Of a stretch of 17,707 nucleotides of DNA, positions 5,881 through 13,312 are shown in pieces. Source of the stretch: Acidobacteria bacterium AH-259-G07 (GTDB lineage: Bacteria > Acidobacteriota > UBA6911 > RPQK01 > JADFOI01). The position numbers and the translations under genes were made by a program. The notes beneath the pieces were generated by a model. The model made no database searches and had not been told where the DNA came from. It saw nothing but the letters and a program-made list of their open reading frames with translations. Position 1 is the first letter of the stretch, and every line of letters begins with the position of its first letter. The stretch is taken from the NCBI GenBank assembly GCA_027717925.1, contig JALLON010000027.1, positions 1 through 17,707 on the forward strand. The letters are read 5' to 3'.

Positions 5881-7878
5881 TCACCTCAGCAAGGGGGCAA
5901 TGACGAGTGACACGATAGACATCAATTTGATCAAGATGTTCATTGAAGGGCCACTGGTGTCCTTAAGTGGGTCGCCGACGGTGTCACCCACCACGGCGGC
6001 CTTGTGCGGTTCCGACCCTTTGCCGCCGAGAAAACCAGATTCGATATATTTTTTGGCGTTGTCCCAAGCCCCTCCTGCGTTGGCCATAAACAAGGCGAGC
6101 AGGACACCAGTAAGGGTTGCACCAGCAAGCATTCCCCCCAGAGCGGCGGCGCCTAGGAAGGTCCCCATGATCACAGGCGAGGCCACGACGACCAGACCCG
6201 GAAGGACCATTTCTCGAAGGGCGGCCCGTGTTGATATATCCACGCAGCGACCTGTGTCGGGTTTGGCTGTGCCTTCCAACAATCCAGGGATTTGTCGAAA
6301 CTGCAGGCGGACTTCTTCCACCATCTTAACGGCGGCCCTTCCGACTGCGGACATCGTCAAATCGGCGATAAAGAAAGGCAGGACGCCACCGATGAAAAAC
6401 CCCACCACGACTTTAGGGTCCAGTAAATCCAAGCCGGATAACCCAACTGTTGTGGCATAAGCCGAAAAGAGGGCGAGAGCGGTCAAAGCAGCAGATCCAA
6501 TGGCAAAGCCCTTACCCATGGCGGCAGTAGTATTTCCCAGAGCGTCTAAACTATCTGTGATCTGGCGGGTTTCGGGACCGAGACCGCTCATTTCGGAAAT
6601 TCCGCCGGCGTTGTCAGCAATCGGACCGTAGGCATCCACGGACATGGTGATTCCCACCGTGGCCAGCATGCCTACTGCCGCTATGCCGATTCCGTAAAGA
6701 CCGGCGTAATTATACGAGATAAGAATAGTCCCGCAGATGGTTAATACCGGCAAGGCTGTGGACTGCATCCCCACTCCCAATCCGGAGATGATGTTGGTTG
6801 CTACCCCCGTCTGAGACGCCTCGGCGATGCGCTTGATTGGACTGCCCGACGTGTACCATTCAGTCAGCAGACCAATGACAATCCCGGCAATGATGCCCAG
6901 CAAAATGGCGTAAAAAATGCCGATCTCGAGGTCCATAGCGTTCACGGTGATAAAAGTGCCTACCAAGAGCAGAACAGCACTAACATAGGGAGAGTAACGA
7001 AGTGCCGGTGCCGGTCCGAGGTTTCTAAGGATCCTGATTGAGGCCACGCCAATCAAAGACGAGATCAAACCAATAGCAATCACGAAGAGCGGAAATGCCA
7101 TGTAAAGATGCCGGTCATCCGGCCTAATATCCAGCACTTTCGATGCCCCTGCAGCAGCGATGGCAATAGTGGCAACAACCGAGCCGACATAGCTTTCAAA
7201 GATGTCCGCGCCCATTCCGGCCGTGTCCCCGACGCAATCCCCAACATTGTCCGCAATAGTAGCTGGATTTCTCGGATCATCCTCAGGAATACCCGCTTCT
7301 ACTTTTCCAACCAGGTCAGCACCCACATCGGCGCTTTTCGTATAAATGCCTCCACCGACTCGCGCAAATAGGGCAATCGAGCTTGCCCCCATGGCAAATC
7401 CGTTGATGTCGCCGACTTCGATGATGCCATGCAGGTAGAGAAGGTAGGCACTCACGACTCCGATGAGACCCAAGCTGGCAACGGAAAGCCCCATCACGGC
7501 CCCTCCCGAGAAAGCCACGTTCAGGGCCAGCTCAACGCCCGATTCTTGAGCAGCTTGAGTGGTGCGAACATTGGACCGGGTTGCTGCTTTTATTCCAAAG
7601 AATCCGGCAAGCATGGAACTCACGGCGCCACACAAAAAGGCGATGCCCGTCCACAGGGAAATTCGCAGGATGAGAAGCAGAAAAACGAGCAGAATAAACC
7701 CAAGCAGGATGCTGTATTCACGGCGGAGAAAGACCATGGCACCGTGATGGATGGAATCGGAAATCTCCACCATTAGAGCATTCGTGACCGTAATCTTTCT
7801 GATTCGAAAGTAGATCAGACCGGCAGCGGCCAGCCCTAAGCATCCAATTAGCAGAAAAAAGCTGAGGTAATTTGTCAT
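5881..7878 (-). CDS. hppA: Membrane-bound ion-pumping pyrophosphatase, K+-dependent type
   Basis: Couples hydrolysis of cytoplasmic pyrophosphate to H+ or Na+ export. The 665 residues contain about 16 hydrophobic segments. The catalytic stretch begins DVGADLVGKVEAGIPEDD (from about 184) and continues with RNPATIADNVGDCVGD (203-218); the C-terminal metal and PPi motif is VVGDTVGDPLKDTSG. GNTTAAMGKG at 448-457 has Ala and Gly at the two positions that are Lys and Thr in K+-independent enzymes, so K+ dependence is expected from the family rule. FES in helix 6 (about 227-229) resembles the Thermotoga Na+-pumping enzyme but does not settle the ion. The start is ATG with no visible Shine-Dalgarno sequence. 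It sits 32 bases after pth and interrupts the pth/rpsF neighbourhood, with repeat motifs on both sides. Confidence 0.96.
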   Translation of the reverse strand: MTNYLSFFLLIGCLGLAAAGLIYFRIRKITVTNALMVEISDSIHHGAMVFLRREYSILLGFILLVFLLLILRISLWTGIAFLCGAVSSMLAGFFGIKAATRSNVRTTQAAQESGVELALNVAFSGGAVMGLSVASLGLIGVVSAYLLYLHGIIEVGDINGFAMGASSIALFARVGGGIYTKSADVGADLVGKVEAGIPEDDPRNPATIADNVGDCVGDTAGMGADIFESYVGSVVATIAIAAAGASKVLDIRPDDRHLYMAFPLFVIAIGLISSLIGVASIRILRNLGPAPALRYSPYVSAVLLLVGTFITVNAMDLEIGIFYAILLGIIAGIVIGLLTEWYTSGSPIKRIAEASQTGVATNIISGLGVGMQSTALPVLTICGTILISYNYAGLYGIGIAAVGMLATVGITMSVDAYGPIADNAGGISEMSGLGPETRQITDSLDALGNTTAAMGKGFAIGSAALTALALFSAYATTVGLSGLDLLDPKVVVGFFIGGVLPFFIADLTMSAVGRAAVKMVEEVRLQFRQIPGLLEGTAKPDTGRCVDISTRAALREMVLPGLVVVASPVIMGTFLGAAALGGMLAGATLTGVLLALFMANAGGAWDNAKKYIESGFLGGKGSEPHKAAVVGDTVGDPLKDTSGPSMNILIKLMSIVSLVIAPLLR

Positions 7879-7887
7879 GCGACGGTT

Positions 7888-7900
7888 GGGGTCTGACCCT
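7888..7900. repeat. GGGTCAGACC palindromic motif between pth and hppA
   Basis: GGGTC-T-GACCC (7889-7899) is a perfect 5-base inverted repeat in the 32-base gap between pth and hppA. The ten bases GGTCTGACCC recur in the same orientation at 13310-13319, at the end of the secreted propeller gene. A 10-mer shared by chance is expected in a window this size, so the weight comes from palindromy and position. I recall similar GGGTCAGACC motifs as intergenic repeats in other environmental genomes; that is memory, not a search. Confidence 0.4.
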
Positions 7901-7910
7901 GAAAATTTAA

Positions 7911-8468
7911 TTAGTTGTACAAAGACATCGCCCGCTGCAAGCCATTAGACAGGAAGGTGTCGATTGCCTCTATTGCCCGATCAAACACTTCCTCGAGGAT
8001 CTCGCTTTCTTCCTTCATAAAATTATGCAGCACGAACTCGGAATAGTCCGTTGGTATTTCACCTTGAAGTATACCAATACGCAGCCGAGGCACATCATGC
8101 GTGCCCAAAGCTTCGATGACCGACCTCATCCCTTTGTGGCCGCCCGAGCTGCCTGATGCTCGAATTCGGATGGCGCCCAGCGGCAGTGCGAGGTCGTCAT
8201 AGACAATCAACAGCTGCGAGAGCTCCACCGGACAGTGGTCCAGAAGTTCTCGCACAGCCGGGCCACTAAGGTTCATATAGGCCTGAGGCTTGGCCAGAAT
8301 AACGGATTGCCTGGCCCGTTCCACACGGCAGGTCAGAGAATGCACTCCGAGTCGTTTAAACTTTTTCCCTACCTCTTTAGCGATCCGATCCACCAACATG
8401 AAGCCGACGTTGTGTCTGGTTCTCAGATAGAAACGACCCGGATTACCCAGGCCGGCGATCAGATACAC
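7911..8468 (-). CDS. pth: Peptidyl-tRNA hydrolase
   Basis: Releases tRNA from prematurely dropped peptidyl-tRNA in the cytoplasm. The 185-residue product has the typical length and starts with GTG at 8468. The ribosome binding site GAGGAG lies inside the last codons of rplY, 7 bases away, so the two are probably coupled. AGLGNPG carries the substrate-binding Asn (N9), RTRHNVGF the catalytic His (H19), AYMNLSG Asn 66 and VYDDLALPLG the conserved Asp pair (91-92). GGHKGMRS (109-116) has Lys where E. coli has Asn 114 (GGHNG). Comparable K/R forms occur elsewhere, so this is a family variant rather than a defect. Confidence 0.97.
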   Translation of the reverse strand: MYLIAGLGNPGRFYLRTRHNVGFMLVDRIAKEVGKKFKRLGVHSLTCRVERARQSVILAKPQAYMNLSGPAVRELLDHCPVELSQLLIVYDDLALPLGAIRIRASGSSGGHKGMRSVIEALGTHDVPRLRIGILQGEIPTDYSEFVLHNFMKEESEILEEVFDRAIEAIDTFLSNGLQRAMSLYN

Positions 8469-8475
8469 GCGAGAG

Positions 8476-9144
8476 TTACTCCTCTTTCGCCTCTGTTTCC
8501 TCTTCGGCTTCTACCTTACCCTTTGTAATCAACTCGGGCTCGGCAACCTCCTCCTCTACTTCAACGACTTCTTCAACTTCCCTCTCCACGTGAGGCGGAA
8601 CTATCGTGAGAACCACCAGCTCAGGATTGGAAAGAACAGCGATTTTGGAAGTATCAATTTGCAGATCTTCCACACGAACAGAATCACCGACATCAAGTTC
8701 AGCCACGTCCATACGGACGTGGTCCGGAACATCTTGAGGAAGGCACTCCATTTCGATTTCTCGCAGTACGATATCCAGGACACCCCCAGCCTTCACACCC
8801 TTGGAGGTCCCCACAGTTTGGACCGGGACTTCAAAGATCATCACCTCATCCATGACAACAGCTTGAAAATCGGCGTGCAGAAGATTTCCGCCGATGGGAT
8901 CTAACTGGTAGTCTTTAATCAGGACATCTCTTGAACCACCACGGAATTCAAGCTCAAAGATAGTGTTGTGCCCGGTTTCGGAGTGAAGGATGCGATCCAA
9001 ATCCTTGGGGTTTACACTGAGCGGCAGGGTGTCCAATCCGTGACCATAAACCACGGCCGGAATTTTACCCTCGGCACGCAAGCGACGATTTGCATTTTTA
9101 CCAAGCTCACGTCGCTCCTCTCCTTTAATAACTATGTCTGCCAT
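8476..9144 (-). CDS. rplY: Ribosomal protein L25, long TL5/CTC form
   Basis: Binds 5S rRNA in the large subunit. At 222 residues it is the two-domain TL5/CTC form rather than the short E. coli L25. The N-terminal 5S-binding domain (about 1-92) contains RRELGKNANRRLRAEGKIPA and VVYGHG. The C-terminal beta domain (about 95-185) contains VLREIEMECLPQDVPDH and LDVGDSVRVEDL. Residues about 188-222 form an acidic E/V-rich tail. AGGAG lies about 10 bases before the ATG. The position between prs and pth is standard for bacteria. Its 5' region holds a long hairpin (9178-9230) that might affect expression. Confidence 0.96.
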   Translation of the reverse strand: MADIVIKGEERRELGKNANRRLRAEGKIPAVVYGHGLDTLPLSVNPKDLDRILHSETGHNTIFELEFRGGSRDVLIKDYQLDPIGGNLLHADFQAVVMDEVMIFEVPVQTVGTSKGVKAGGVLDIVLREIEMECLPQDVPDHVRMDVAELDVGDSVRVEDLQIDTSKIAVLSNPELVVLTIVPPHVEREVEEVVEVEEEVAEPELITKGKVEAEEETEAKEE

Positions 9145-9177
9145 AATTCAAAACTCCTAAGGAAATCAAAAGCCCTC

Positions 9178-9230
9178 GTGAAGGAGCGGCGACGTAATCT
9201 CACATTTTCTGCTTCCCGCCGTTCCTTCAC
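9178..9230 (-). promoter_or_regulatory. Leader hairpin upstream of rplY
   Basis: GTGAAGGAGCGGCG (9178-9191) pairs with CGCCGTTCCTTCAC (9217-9230). The 14-base stem has one position that becomes a G-U or mismatched pair and encloses a loop of about 25 bases. In the rplY transcript it ends about 33 bases before the ATG and is followed by GGCTTTTGATTT, then the AGGAG site. Such a structure could be a ribosomal-protein leader or an attenuator with a weak T tract. Neither role can be decided from sequence alone. Confidence 0.45.
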
Positions 9231-9315
9231 AGCCACGGCTCTGTTTTCAGAAAAGGCCAATCTGAGCCAGACTACAGGGAAGATGAAAAGATGGCCCTAG
9301 CTTGGCGGACCCCGC

Positions 9316-9353
9316 TTAGTGCCTCGCTTCGTACTTACGAAACGAGGCACTAA
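9316..9353. repeat. 38-base palindrome overlapping the prs stop codon
   Basis: A near-perfect inverted repeat centred between 9334 and 9335. It has 11 outer pairs (TTAGTGCCTCG with CGAGGCACTAA), one mismatch, then 6 inner pairs (TTCGTA with TACGAA) and a 2-base centre. The prs stop codon (9350-9352) lies inside the right arm. Immediately beyond, on the minus strand, is a second small hairpin, GCGG-GGT-CCGC (9305-9315). No T tract follows, so a classical intrinsic terminator is unlikely. An mRNA 3'-end protecting hairpin or an inserted palindromic repeat are the alternatives. Confidence 0.6.
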
Positions 9354-10288
9354 ACAACGAAAAGCTTGCTCACAGAAGTCTCCTCATGAATTGACTTGAT
9401 CGCTTCGCCCAAGAGCCTGGCCACGCTCAGCACCTGAATTTTGGGTATCCTTTTTTCTTCAGTGAGGTGAATAGTATTTGTAACCAAAACGCTTTCAAAA
9501 TCTGAATCCGCGATGCGCTGGATGGCCGAACCCGACAAAACGGCGTGCGTGGCAGCCACAAAAAGCCTGCACGCGCCCTCCCGAACTATTGCCTCCATCG
9601 CCCTCATCAGGGTTCCGGCGGTGTCGATAAGGTCATCTATAATGATCACATCCCTATCCTTGACCTCTCCTACAATGTGCATAACTTCTGCTTCATTGTC
9701 GCCTACTCGCCGCTTGTCGATGATGGCAAGACTTGCTCTGAATTGTTTCGCATAAACGCGTGCCTTCTCCACGCCACCCGCGTCAGGTGAAACCACTGTC
9801 AGATTGTCGGGGCCCAATTGGGAAAGGTATTTAAAAAAAATGAGCGTGGGGAACAGGTGATCCACGGGAATATTAAAAAAACCCTGGATCTGTCCTGCGT
9901 GCAGATCCATGGTGAGCAGACGATGAGCTCCAGCGGCAGAAAGCAAATCTCCCACCAATTTGGAGGATATGGGAACCCGCGGCTTGTCCTTCCGGTCTTG
10001 ACGAGCATACCCATAATAAGGGAGGACGGCAGTGATGCGCTGGGCTGAGGATCTTTTGAAGGCGTCGATCATTATCAACAGTTCCATGAGGTTCTCATTC
10101 ACGGGTGGAGAAGTTGGCTGAATGATAAAGACATCCTGACCCCGGACATTCTCCAAAATCTGAAAATTGACCTCACCGTCGCTGAACCGCTGCAGCTTCA
10201 CTTGCCCCAAAGGCACGTCCAGGTAATCACAAATCTCCTGCGCCAGCGGGACATTTGCAGTGCCGGAAAAAACCTTAAGCTTGGACAT
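9350..10288 (-). CDS. prs: Ribose-phosphate pyrophosphokinase (PRPP synthetase)
   Basis: Makes PRPP from ribose-5-phosphate and ATP for nucleotide, His and Trp synthesis. The product has 312 residues, the usual class I length. RFSDGEVNFQI is near 34-44. The flexible loop YGYARQDRKDKPR is at 92-104. The metal-binding MDLHAGQIQGFF is at 127-138. The PRPP-binding loop DDLIDTAGT is at 218-226, and KRRVGDNEAEVM is at 192-203. ATG at 10288 lies 2 bases after the ispE stop. No Shine-Dalgarno sequence is visible, so translational coupling to ispE is likely. A TATTAT hexamer 4 bases before the ATG is probably incidental. The stop codon is inside a palindrome. Confidence 0.97.
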   Translation of the reverse strand: MSKLKVFSGTANVPLAQEICDYLDVPLGQVKLQRFSDGEVNFQILENVRGQDVFIIQPTSPPVNENLMELLIMIDAFKRSSAQRITAVLPYYGYARQDRKDKPRVPISSKLVGDLLSAAGAHRLLTMDLHAGQIQGFFNIPVDHLFPTLIFFKYLSQLGPDNLTVVSPDAGGVEKARVYAKQFRASLAIIDKRRVGDNEAEVMHIVGEVKDRDVIIIDDLIDTAGTLMRAMEAIVREGACRLFVAATHAVLSGSAIQRIADSDFESVLVTNTIHLTEEKRIPKIQVLSVARLLGEAIKSIHEETSVSKLFVV

Positions 10289-10290
10289 AA

Positions 10291-11220
10291 CTATAATAGG
10301 AGCAAACCCGATTGACCTAGAATTCGTCTGTAATTTTCCCGGGAAAGGATATGACAGAAAAAAAACTCTCCACTTCTGTTCTGAGTGACTGCCTTAGCCT
10401 TTCCCTTCACCTGTTTGGTTTTGCCTAGTCCGAAGAGGGTTGAACCGCTGCCGCAAAGCATCACCTGTGCGCAGCCTGCCTGTCGTAAGCTGTCTTGGGC
10501 TTCAGCAAGAACAGGATAATACTTGAATAGAAGGTCTTCGAAGTCATTCTCTAGGAAAGACCAACCTTCCCCCCTCTGTTCAACGGCCTGACGAAGACGC
10601 TGAATTGTAGTATCCAAGGTTTTCTTTGTCAATATTTGACGCCCATCGTAAATTCCCCAATCTCCCAGGGCATAGGCCTTTTTGGTGGAAACCTCAAAAT
10701 TGGGATGAAACAGTACGAGACTTTGTGATCCCAGCACGTCGGGCAAAGGCAAGACCTTCTCCCCTCTTCCCACCCCAAGGGCGGTGCCGCCCAATAAGAA
10801 AAATGGAACGTCCGACCCCAACTGAGCGGCGAGTTGGACCAGTATTTTCAGCGGCAATTTGCATCCCCAGAGGTGATTGAGCGTTAACAGGGCCATTGCG
10901 GCATTGCTGGAACCCCCTCCCAGCCCAGCCCCGACAGGGACCTTCTTTTTCAGGCACATGTTCACTCCTGATCGCAACCCCGCAGTCGTTCTTAATAAAT
11001 CAGCTGCCTGGTACAAAAGATTCTTTTCACCCGTGGCGACCTCTCTCCCTAGGACCTCAAGTTGAATCGTTCGTCCCGAGGTCCTTTCGAAAATAATCTC
11101 TTCTCCCAGGTCGATGGTCTGGTAGATCGTCCTCAGTTCGTGATACCCGTCAGTGCGCTTCCCCAGAATTTTGAGGACCCAGTTGATCTTGGCAAATGAG
11201 GGAACGCTTAGACCTGTCAA
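10291..11220 (-). CDS. ispE: 4-diphosphocytidyl-2-C-methyl-D-erythritol kinase
   Basis: GHMP-family kinase of the non-mevalonate (MEP) isoprenoid pathway. The 309-residue product has K11 in SFAKIN and Asp 137 in GSDVPFFL as the catalytic pair. The ATP-binding glycine-rich loop PVGAGLGGGSSNAA is at 95-108, and the third GHMP motif is LCGSGSTLFGL. The start is taken as TTG at 11220, since this gives the usual short segment before AKIN and no nearer ATG or GTG fits. No ribosome binding site is visible. It lies 32 bases after the TPR gene and 2 bases before prs, a common ispE-prs arrangement. Confidence 0.95.
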   Translation of the reverse strand: MTGLSVPSFAKINWVLKILGKRTDGYHELRTIYQTIDLGEEIIFERTSGRTIQLEVLGREVATGEKNLLYQAADLLRTTAGLRSGVNMCLKKKVPVGAGLGGGSSNAAMALLTLNHLWGCKLPLKILVQLAAQLGSDVPFFLLGGTALGVGRGEKVLPLPDVLGSQSLVLFHPNFEVSTKKAYALGDWGIYDGRQILTKKTLDTTIQRLRQAVEQRGEGWSFLENDFEDLLFKYYPVLAEAQDSLRQAGCAQVMLCGSGSTLFGLGKTKQVKGKAKAVTQNRSGEFFFCHILSRENYRRILGQSGLLLL

Positions 11221-11252
11221 TGGTCAATCACTGACTGTTAGCCAATGGTGGG

Positions 11253-13187
11253 TCAATGACTTTTCTTAGAGAGTCGCTTTTTCAGTTCGATGAGTTTCTT
11301 CTGGACTTTCCTTTGCTCTTCTTTTTCGGTGGCAAAAAGAATGGACTGCTGGTAATACTTTCGAGCCGTATCGTATTGCCCCAACTTATAGTAAAGATCG
11401 CCCATGTGATCATAGATGGTAGAATCGTCATCGGTCAGTCGAATCGCTTGTACGAAGTTGAGCTCTGCTTGTTTGAGCTGATCTAATTTGAAGTAAACCC
11501 AGCCCAAACTATCCAGATAAGCACCATTGTGAGGTTCGATCTCGACAGCTTTTCTAATGTAATCCAGAGCCTCCCGCAAGCGTATCCCTCGATCGGCCAG
11601 CATGTAACCTAGATAGTTGAGGACCCCGGCATGTTCGGGGTTTTTCTCCAGAATCTTTTCAAACACAGCTTCTGCTTGATCGACGTCACCTTGCCGTTCG
11701 TAGATGGCTCCCAGCTGGAATTGCATCCTCTCGCTGTCCGAGTGTCGGGACATCCTTTCCTGGATGATTCTCTCTGCTTTTTTGTATTCCTTATGGTCAA
11801 CGTAGAGTTGACTGGCTGCCAGATACAGCTCTTCCGGCTCTGAATGGCGATCGATCTCCCTTTCAAGCAAACCAATTGCCTTCTCCAGCTTGTCCGCAGC
11901 CGAAAGTATCTGCGCACGGCCGATCACAAAATAGCTTTTGCTTGGCGTCTTTTCATAAGTTTCGTTTTCATATTTTTTCAGGAGTCGATCACTTAAAGTC
12001 AGAGCTTCTTGGAGCCGTCCGGCTTCTTTGAGGGCATAGACCAACCGAAGCCGGGCAAGATCATCTTCAGAATTCTCTTGCATCACCGTACGGAAAAGCT
12101 CAACAGCTTTGTCGAACTGACGCATGTCCTGATAAAGGAACGCCAAATTGGTTTGGATGGAAGTTCGGTCTTGATCCGATTCGCTAGTTTCCAGCAGGTG
12201 AAGAAACCGTTCGATGGCTTGCTGCCGTTCTCCCAGGAAGGCCAACGTCTCAGCCAGCTCATAATTGGCTCTGAAATGGCTAGGTTCCACTTCTAATACT
12301 TCTTGGAAGACTTCAGCGGCTTCAGCATATCTTTTCTGGCCTTTATGCGCTCGGCCCAGGGCAATCTTAATCCGCAGATGCCTTGGAAAGGCTTCCTTCA
12401 ACTCTCGAAGAACGGACACGGCTTCCGCAAAACGTTTTTGATCAGAGAGCAAAATCGCCAGCCGGAATTGAATGTCGGGGTCAGAAGCGCTTTCCAGCAA
12501 TCGGCCATAAAGCTCCCGTGCTTTGTCATATTGCTTTGTCTGCTCGTAGAGCTTGCCGAGCAACTTGAGATTCTCGAGGTTACCGCCATGGTAATTAAGC
12601 GACTCTTCAAGACCCTCGATGGCTTCTTCGATTTCGTTGAGCTCAATATGTGCCCTTGCCTTTTTCTCGTAGGCCTGGACGATCCAGGGTTGCAATTGGA
12701 GAAAGCGGGCGAAAACGTCGGCCGCTATGCGGTAGTTTTTCTTCGCAAATTGAAGCTGGCCCAGCTGGTAAAGTGCCTGAAAGTGTTCTGGATCCAGCTC
12801 CACAGCGCGCTCGAATTCTTGGATTGCTTTATCGATCATGTTGGCTTGCTCGCTCGCTCGAAAATTTGAATAAATCTGGCCCAAGAGGAAGTGAGGAGCG
12901 CTGCTATTGGGTTCAAGTTCCGTCGCCTTGTGGCACTCTTCGACAGCTCGTCTAATATCTCCCCCTTTCCACAAGGTTTCAGCGAAGGTCACTCTCAGCT
13001 GTGCACTTTTTGGATCAAGAGAAATGGCTTTTTCGAACTCTGATATTGCCTCGCCGTACTCCTCGCGAATTTCGTGCATCTTAGCAAGGCTGAAGTGGTA
13101 ATAGGATCCGGCGAGGTCAGCTGTTTGGGCACACAGATACCCGCAGCAGAATGAGCCGAGGACTATTAAAGTAAGGAAACGCTTCAC
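11253..13187 (-). CDS. Secreted or periplasmic TPR-repeat protein (17 repeats)
   Basis: Residues 1-20 from the GTG at 13187 form a signal peptide: VKRF, then a hydrophobic core, then a predicted cleavage at about ...LCA-Q. No proper lipobox is seen despite several cysteines. The rest of the 644 residues is about 17 consecutive 34-residue TPR units ending in ...LDP, ...LEP or similar, followed by a basic tail (KKLIELKKRLSKKSH). The last repeats carry LNYLGYMLADRG and AYLDSLGWVYFKL, typical of a TPR family seen beside ispE in several phyla. TPR arrays scaffold protein-protein contacts; the partner and exact role are unknown. The frame is open up to an ATG at 13394, but that start would run through a repeat cluster and the end of the neighbouring gene. 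A CATAAT hexamer lies 9 bases before the GTG, and no Shine-Dalgarno sequence is visible. Confidence 0.88.
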   Translation of the reverse strand: MKRFLTLIVLGSFCCGYLCAQTADLAGSYYHFSLAKMHEIREEYGEAISEFEKAISLDPKSAQLRVTFAETLWKGGDIRRAVEECHKATELEPNSSAPHFLLGQIYSNFRASEQANMIDKAIQEFERAVELDPEHFQALYQLGQLQFAKKNYRIAADVFARFLQLQPWIVQAYEKKARAHIELNEIEEAIEGLEESLNYHGGNLENLKLLGKLYEQTKQYDKARELYGRLLESASDPDIQFRLAILLSDQKRFAEAVSVLRELKEAFPRHLRIKIALGRAHKGQKRYAEAAEVFQEVLEVEPSHFRANYELAETLAFLGERQQAIERFLHLLETSESDQDRTSIQTNLAFLYQDMRQFDKAVELFRTVMQENSEDDLARLRLVYALKEAGRLQEALTLSDRLLKKYENETYEKTPSKSYFVIGRAQILSAADKLEKAIGLLEREIDRHSEPEELYLAASQLYVDHKEYKKAERIIQERMSRHSDSERMQFQLGAIYERQGDVDQAEAVFEKILEKNPEHAGVLNYLGYMLADRGIRLREALDYIRKAVEIEPHNGAYLDSLGWVYFKLDQLKQAELNFVQAIRLTDDDSTIYDHMGDLYYKLGQYDTARKYYQQSILFATEKEEQRKVQKKLIELKKRLSKKSH

Positions 13188-13196
13188 GGGTTTGTT

Positions 13197-13202
13197 ATTA
13201 TG
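13197..13202 (-). promoter_or_regulatory. -10-like hexamer upstream of the TPR gene
   Basis: CATAAT (5 of 6 matches to TATAAT) on the minus strand ends 9 bases before the GTG. Transcription would start about 2-3 bases before the start codon, giving a near-leaderless mRNA. No convincing -35 is found at 16-18 bases. It supports the GTG at 13187 over the longer frame. Confidence 0.35.
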
Positions 13203-13215
13203 ACATAATTTGGAA

Positions 13216-13260
13216 TTTTCGTGCCCTCGTGCTTTCGCGCTGTCGGGGAAGGAAGGAAGG
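13216..13260. repeat. Degenerate octamer array and GGAA tandem repeat
   Basis: Three successive octamers, TTTTCGTG, CCCTCGTG and CTTTCGCG (13216-13239), share a YYYTCGYG pattern. A GGAA tetranucleotide tract follows (about 13247-13260). Both lie in the spacer between the secreted propeller gene and the TPR gene, next to the strong palindrome at 13267-13312. No coding potential or RNA gene is evident in the spacer. Confidence 0.5.
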
Positions 13261-13266
13261 GCGCAC

Positions 13267-13312
13267 ACCTTGAGTTTTTCGTTTTTGGGGCCAAAAACGA
13301 AACACTCAAGGT
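13267..13312. repeat. 46-base palindrome supplying the stop codon of the propeller gene
   Basis: Twenty-one of 22 positions pair around a centre at 13289/13290. The outer arm is ACCTTGAGT / ACTCAAGGT, there is one mismatch, then the inner TTTCGTTTTTGG / CCAAAAACGAAA. It is joined on the right to the GGTCTGACCC motif (13310-13319). The TGA stop of the secreted protein (13308-13306 on the minus strand) lies inside the right arm. No T tract lies just outside the stem, so it is not a standard intrinsic terminator, though it may act as one or protect the mRNA end. Confidence 0.65.

Noticed and set aside
5900..6460. 186-codon plus-strand open frame
   Set aside because: Antisense to hppA, whose product is unmistakable; composition is that of a shadow frame rich in P, S, T and R.
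9316..9353. Intrinsic terminator after prs
   Set aside because: A strong stem but no T tract on either strand; recorded as a palindrome instead.
10286..10300. Leaderless promoter for prs (TATTAT before ATG)
   Set aside because: The hexamer lies within the last codons of ispE and is only 4 bases from the ATG with no -35; operon coupling is simpler.
12303..12869. 188-codon plus-strand open frame
   Set aside because: Lies opposite the TPR gene; the hydrophobic and Leu-rich composition reflects the complement of TPR codons.
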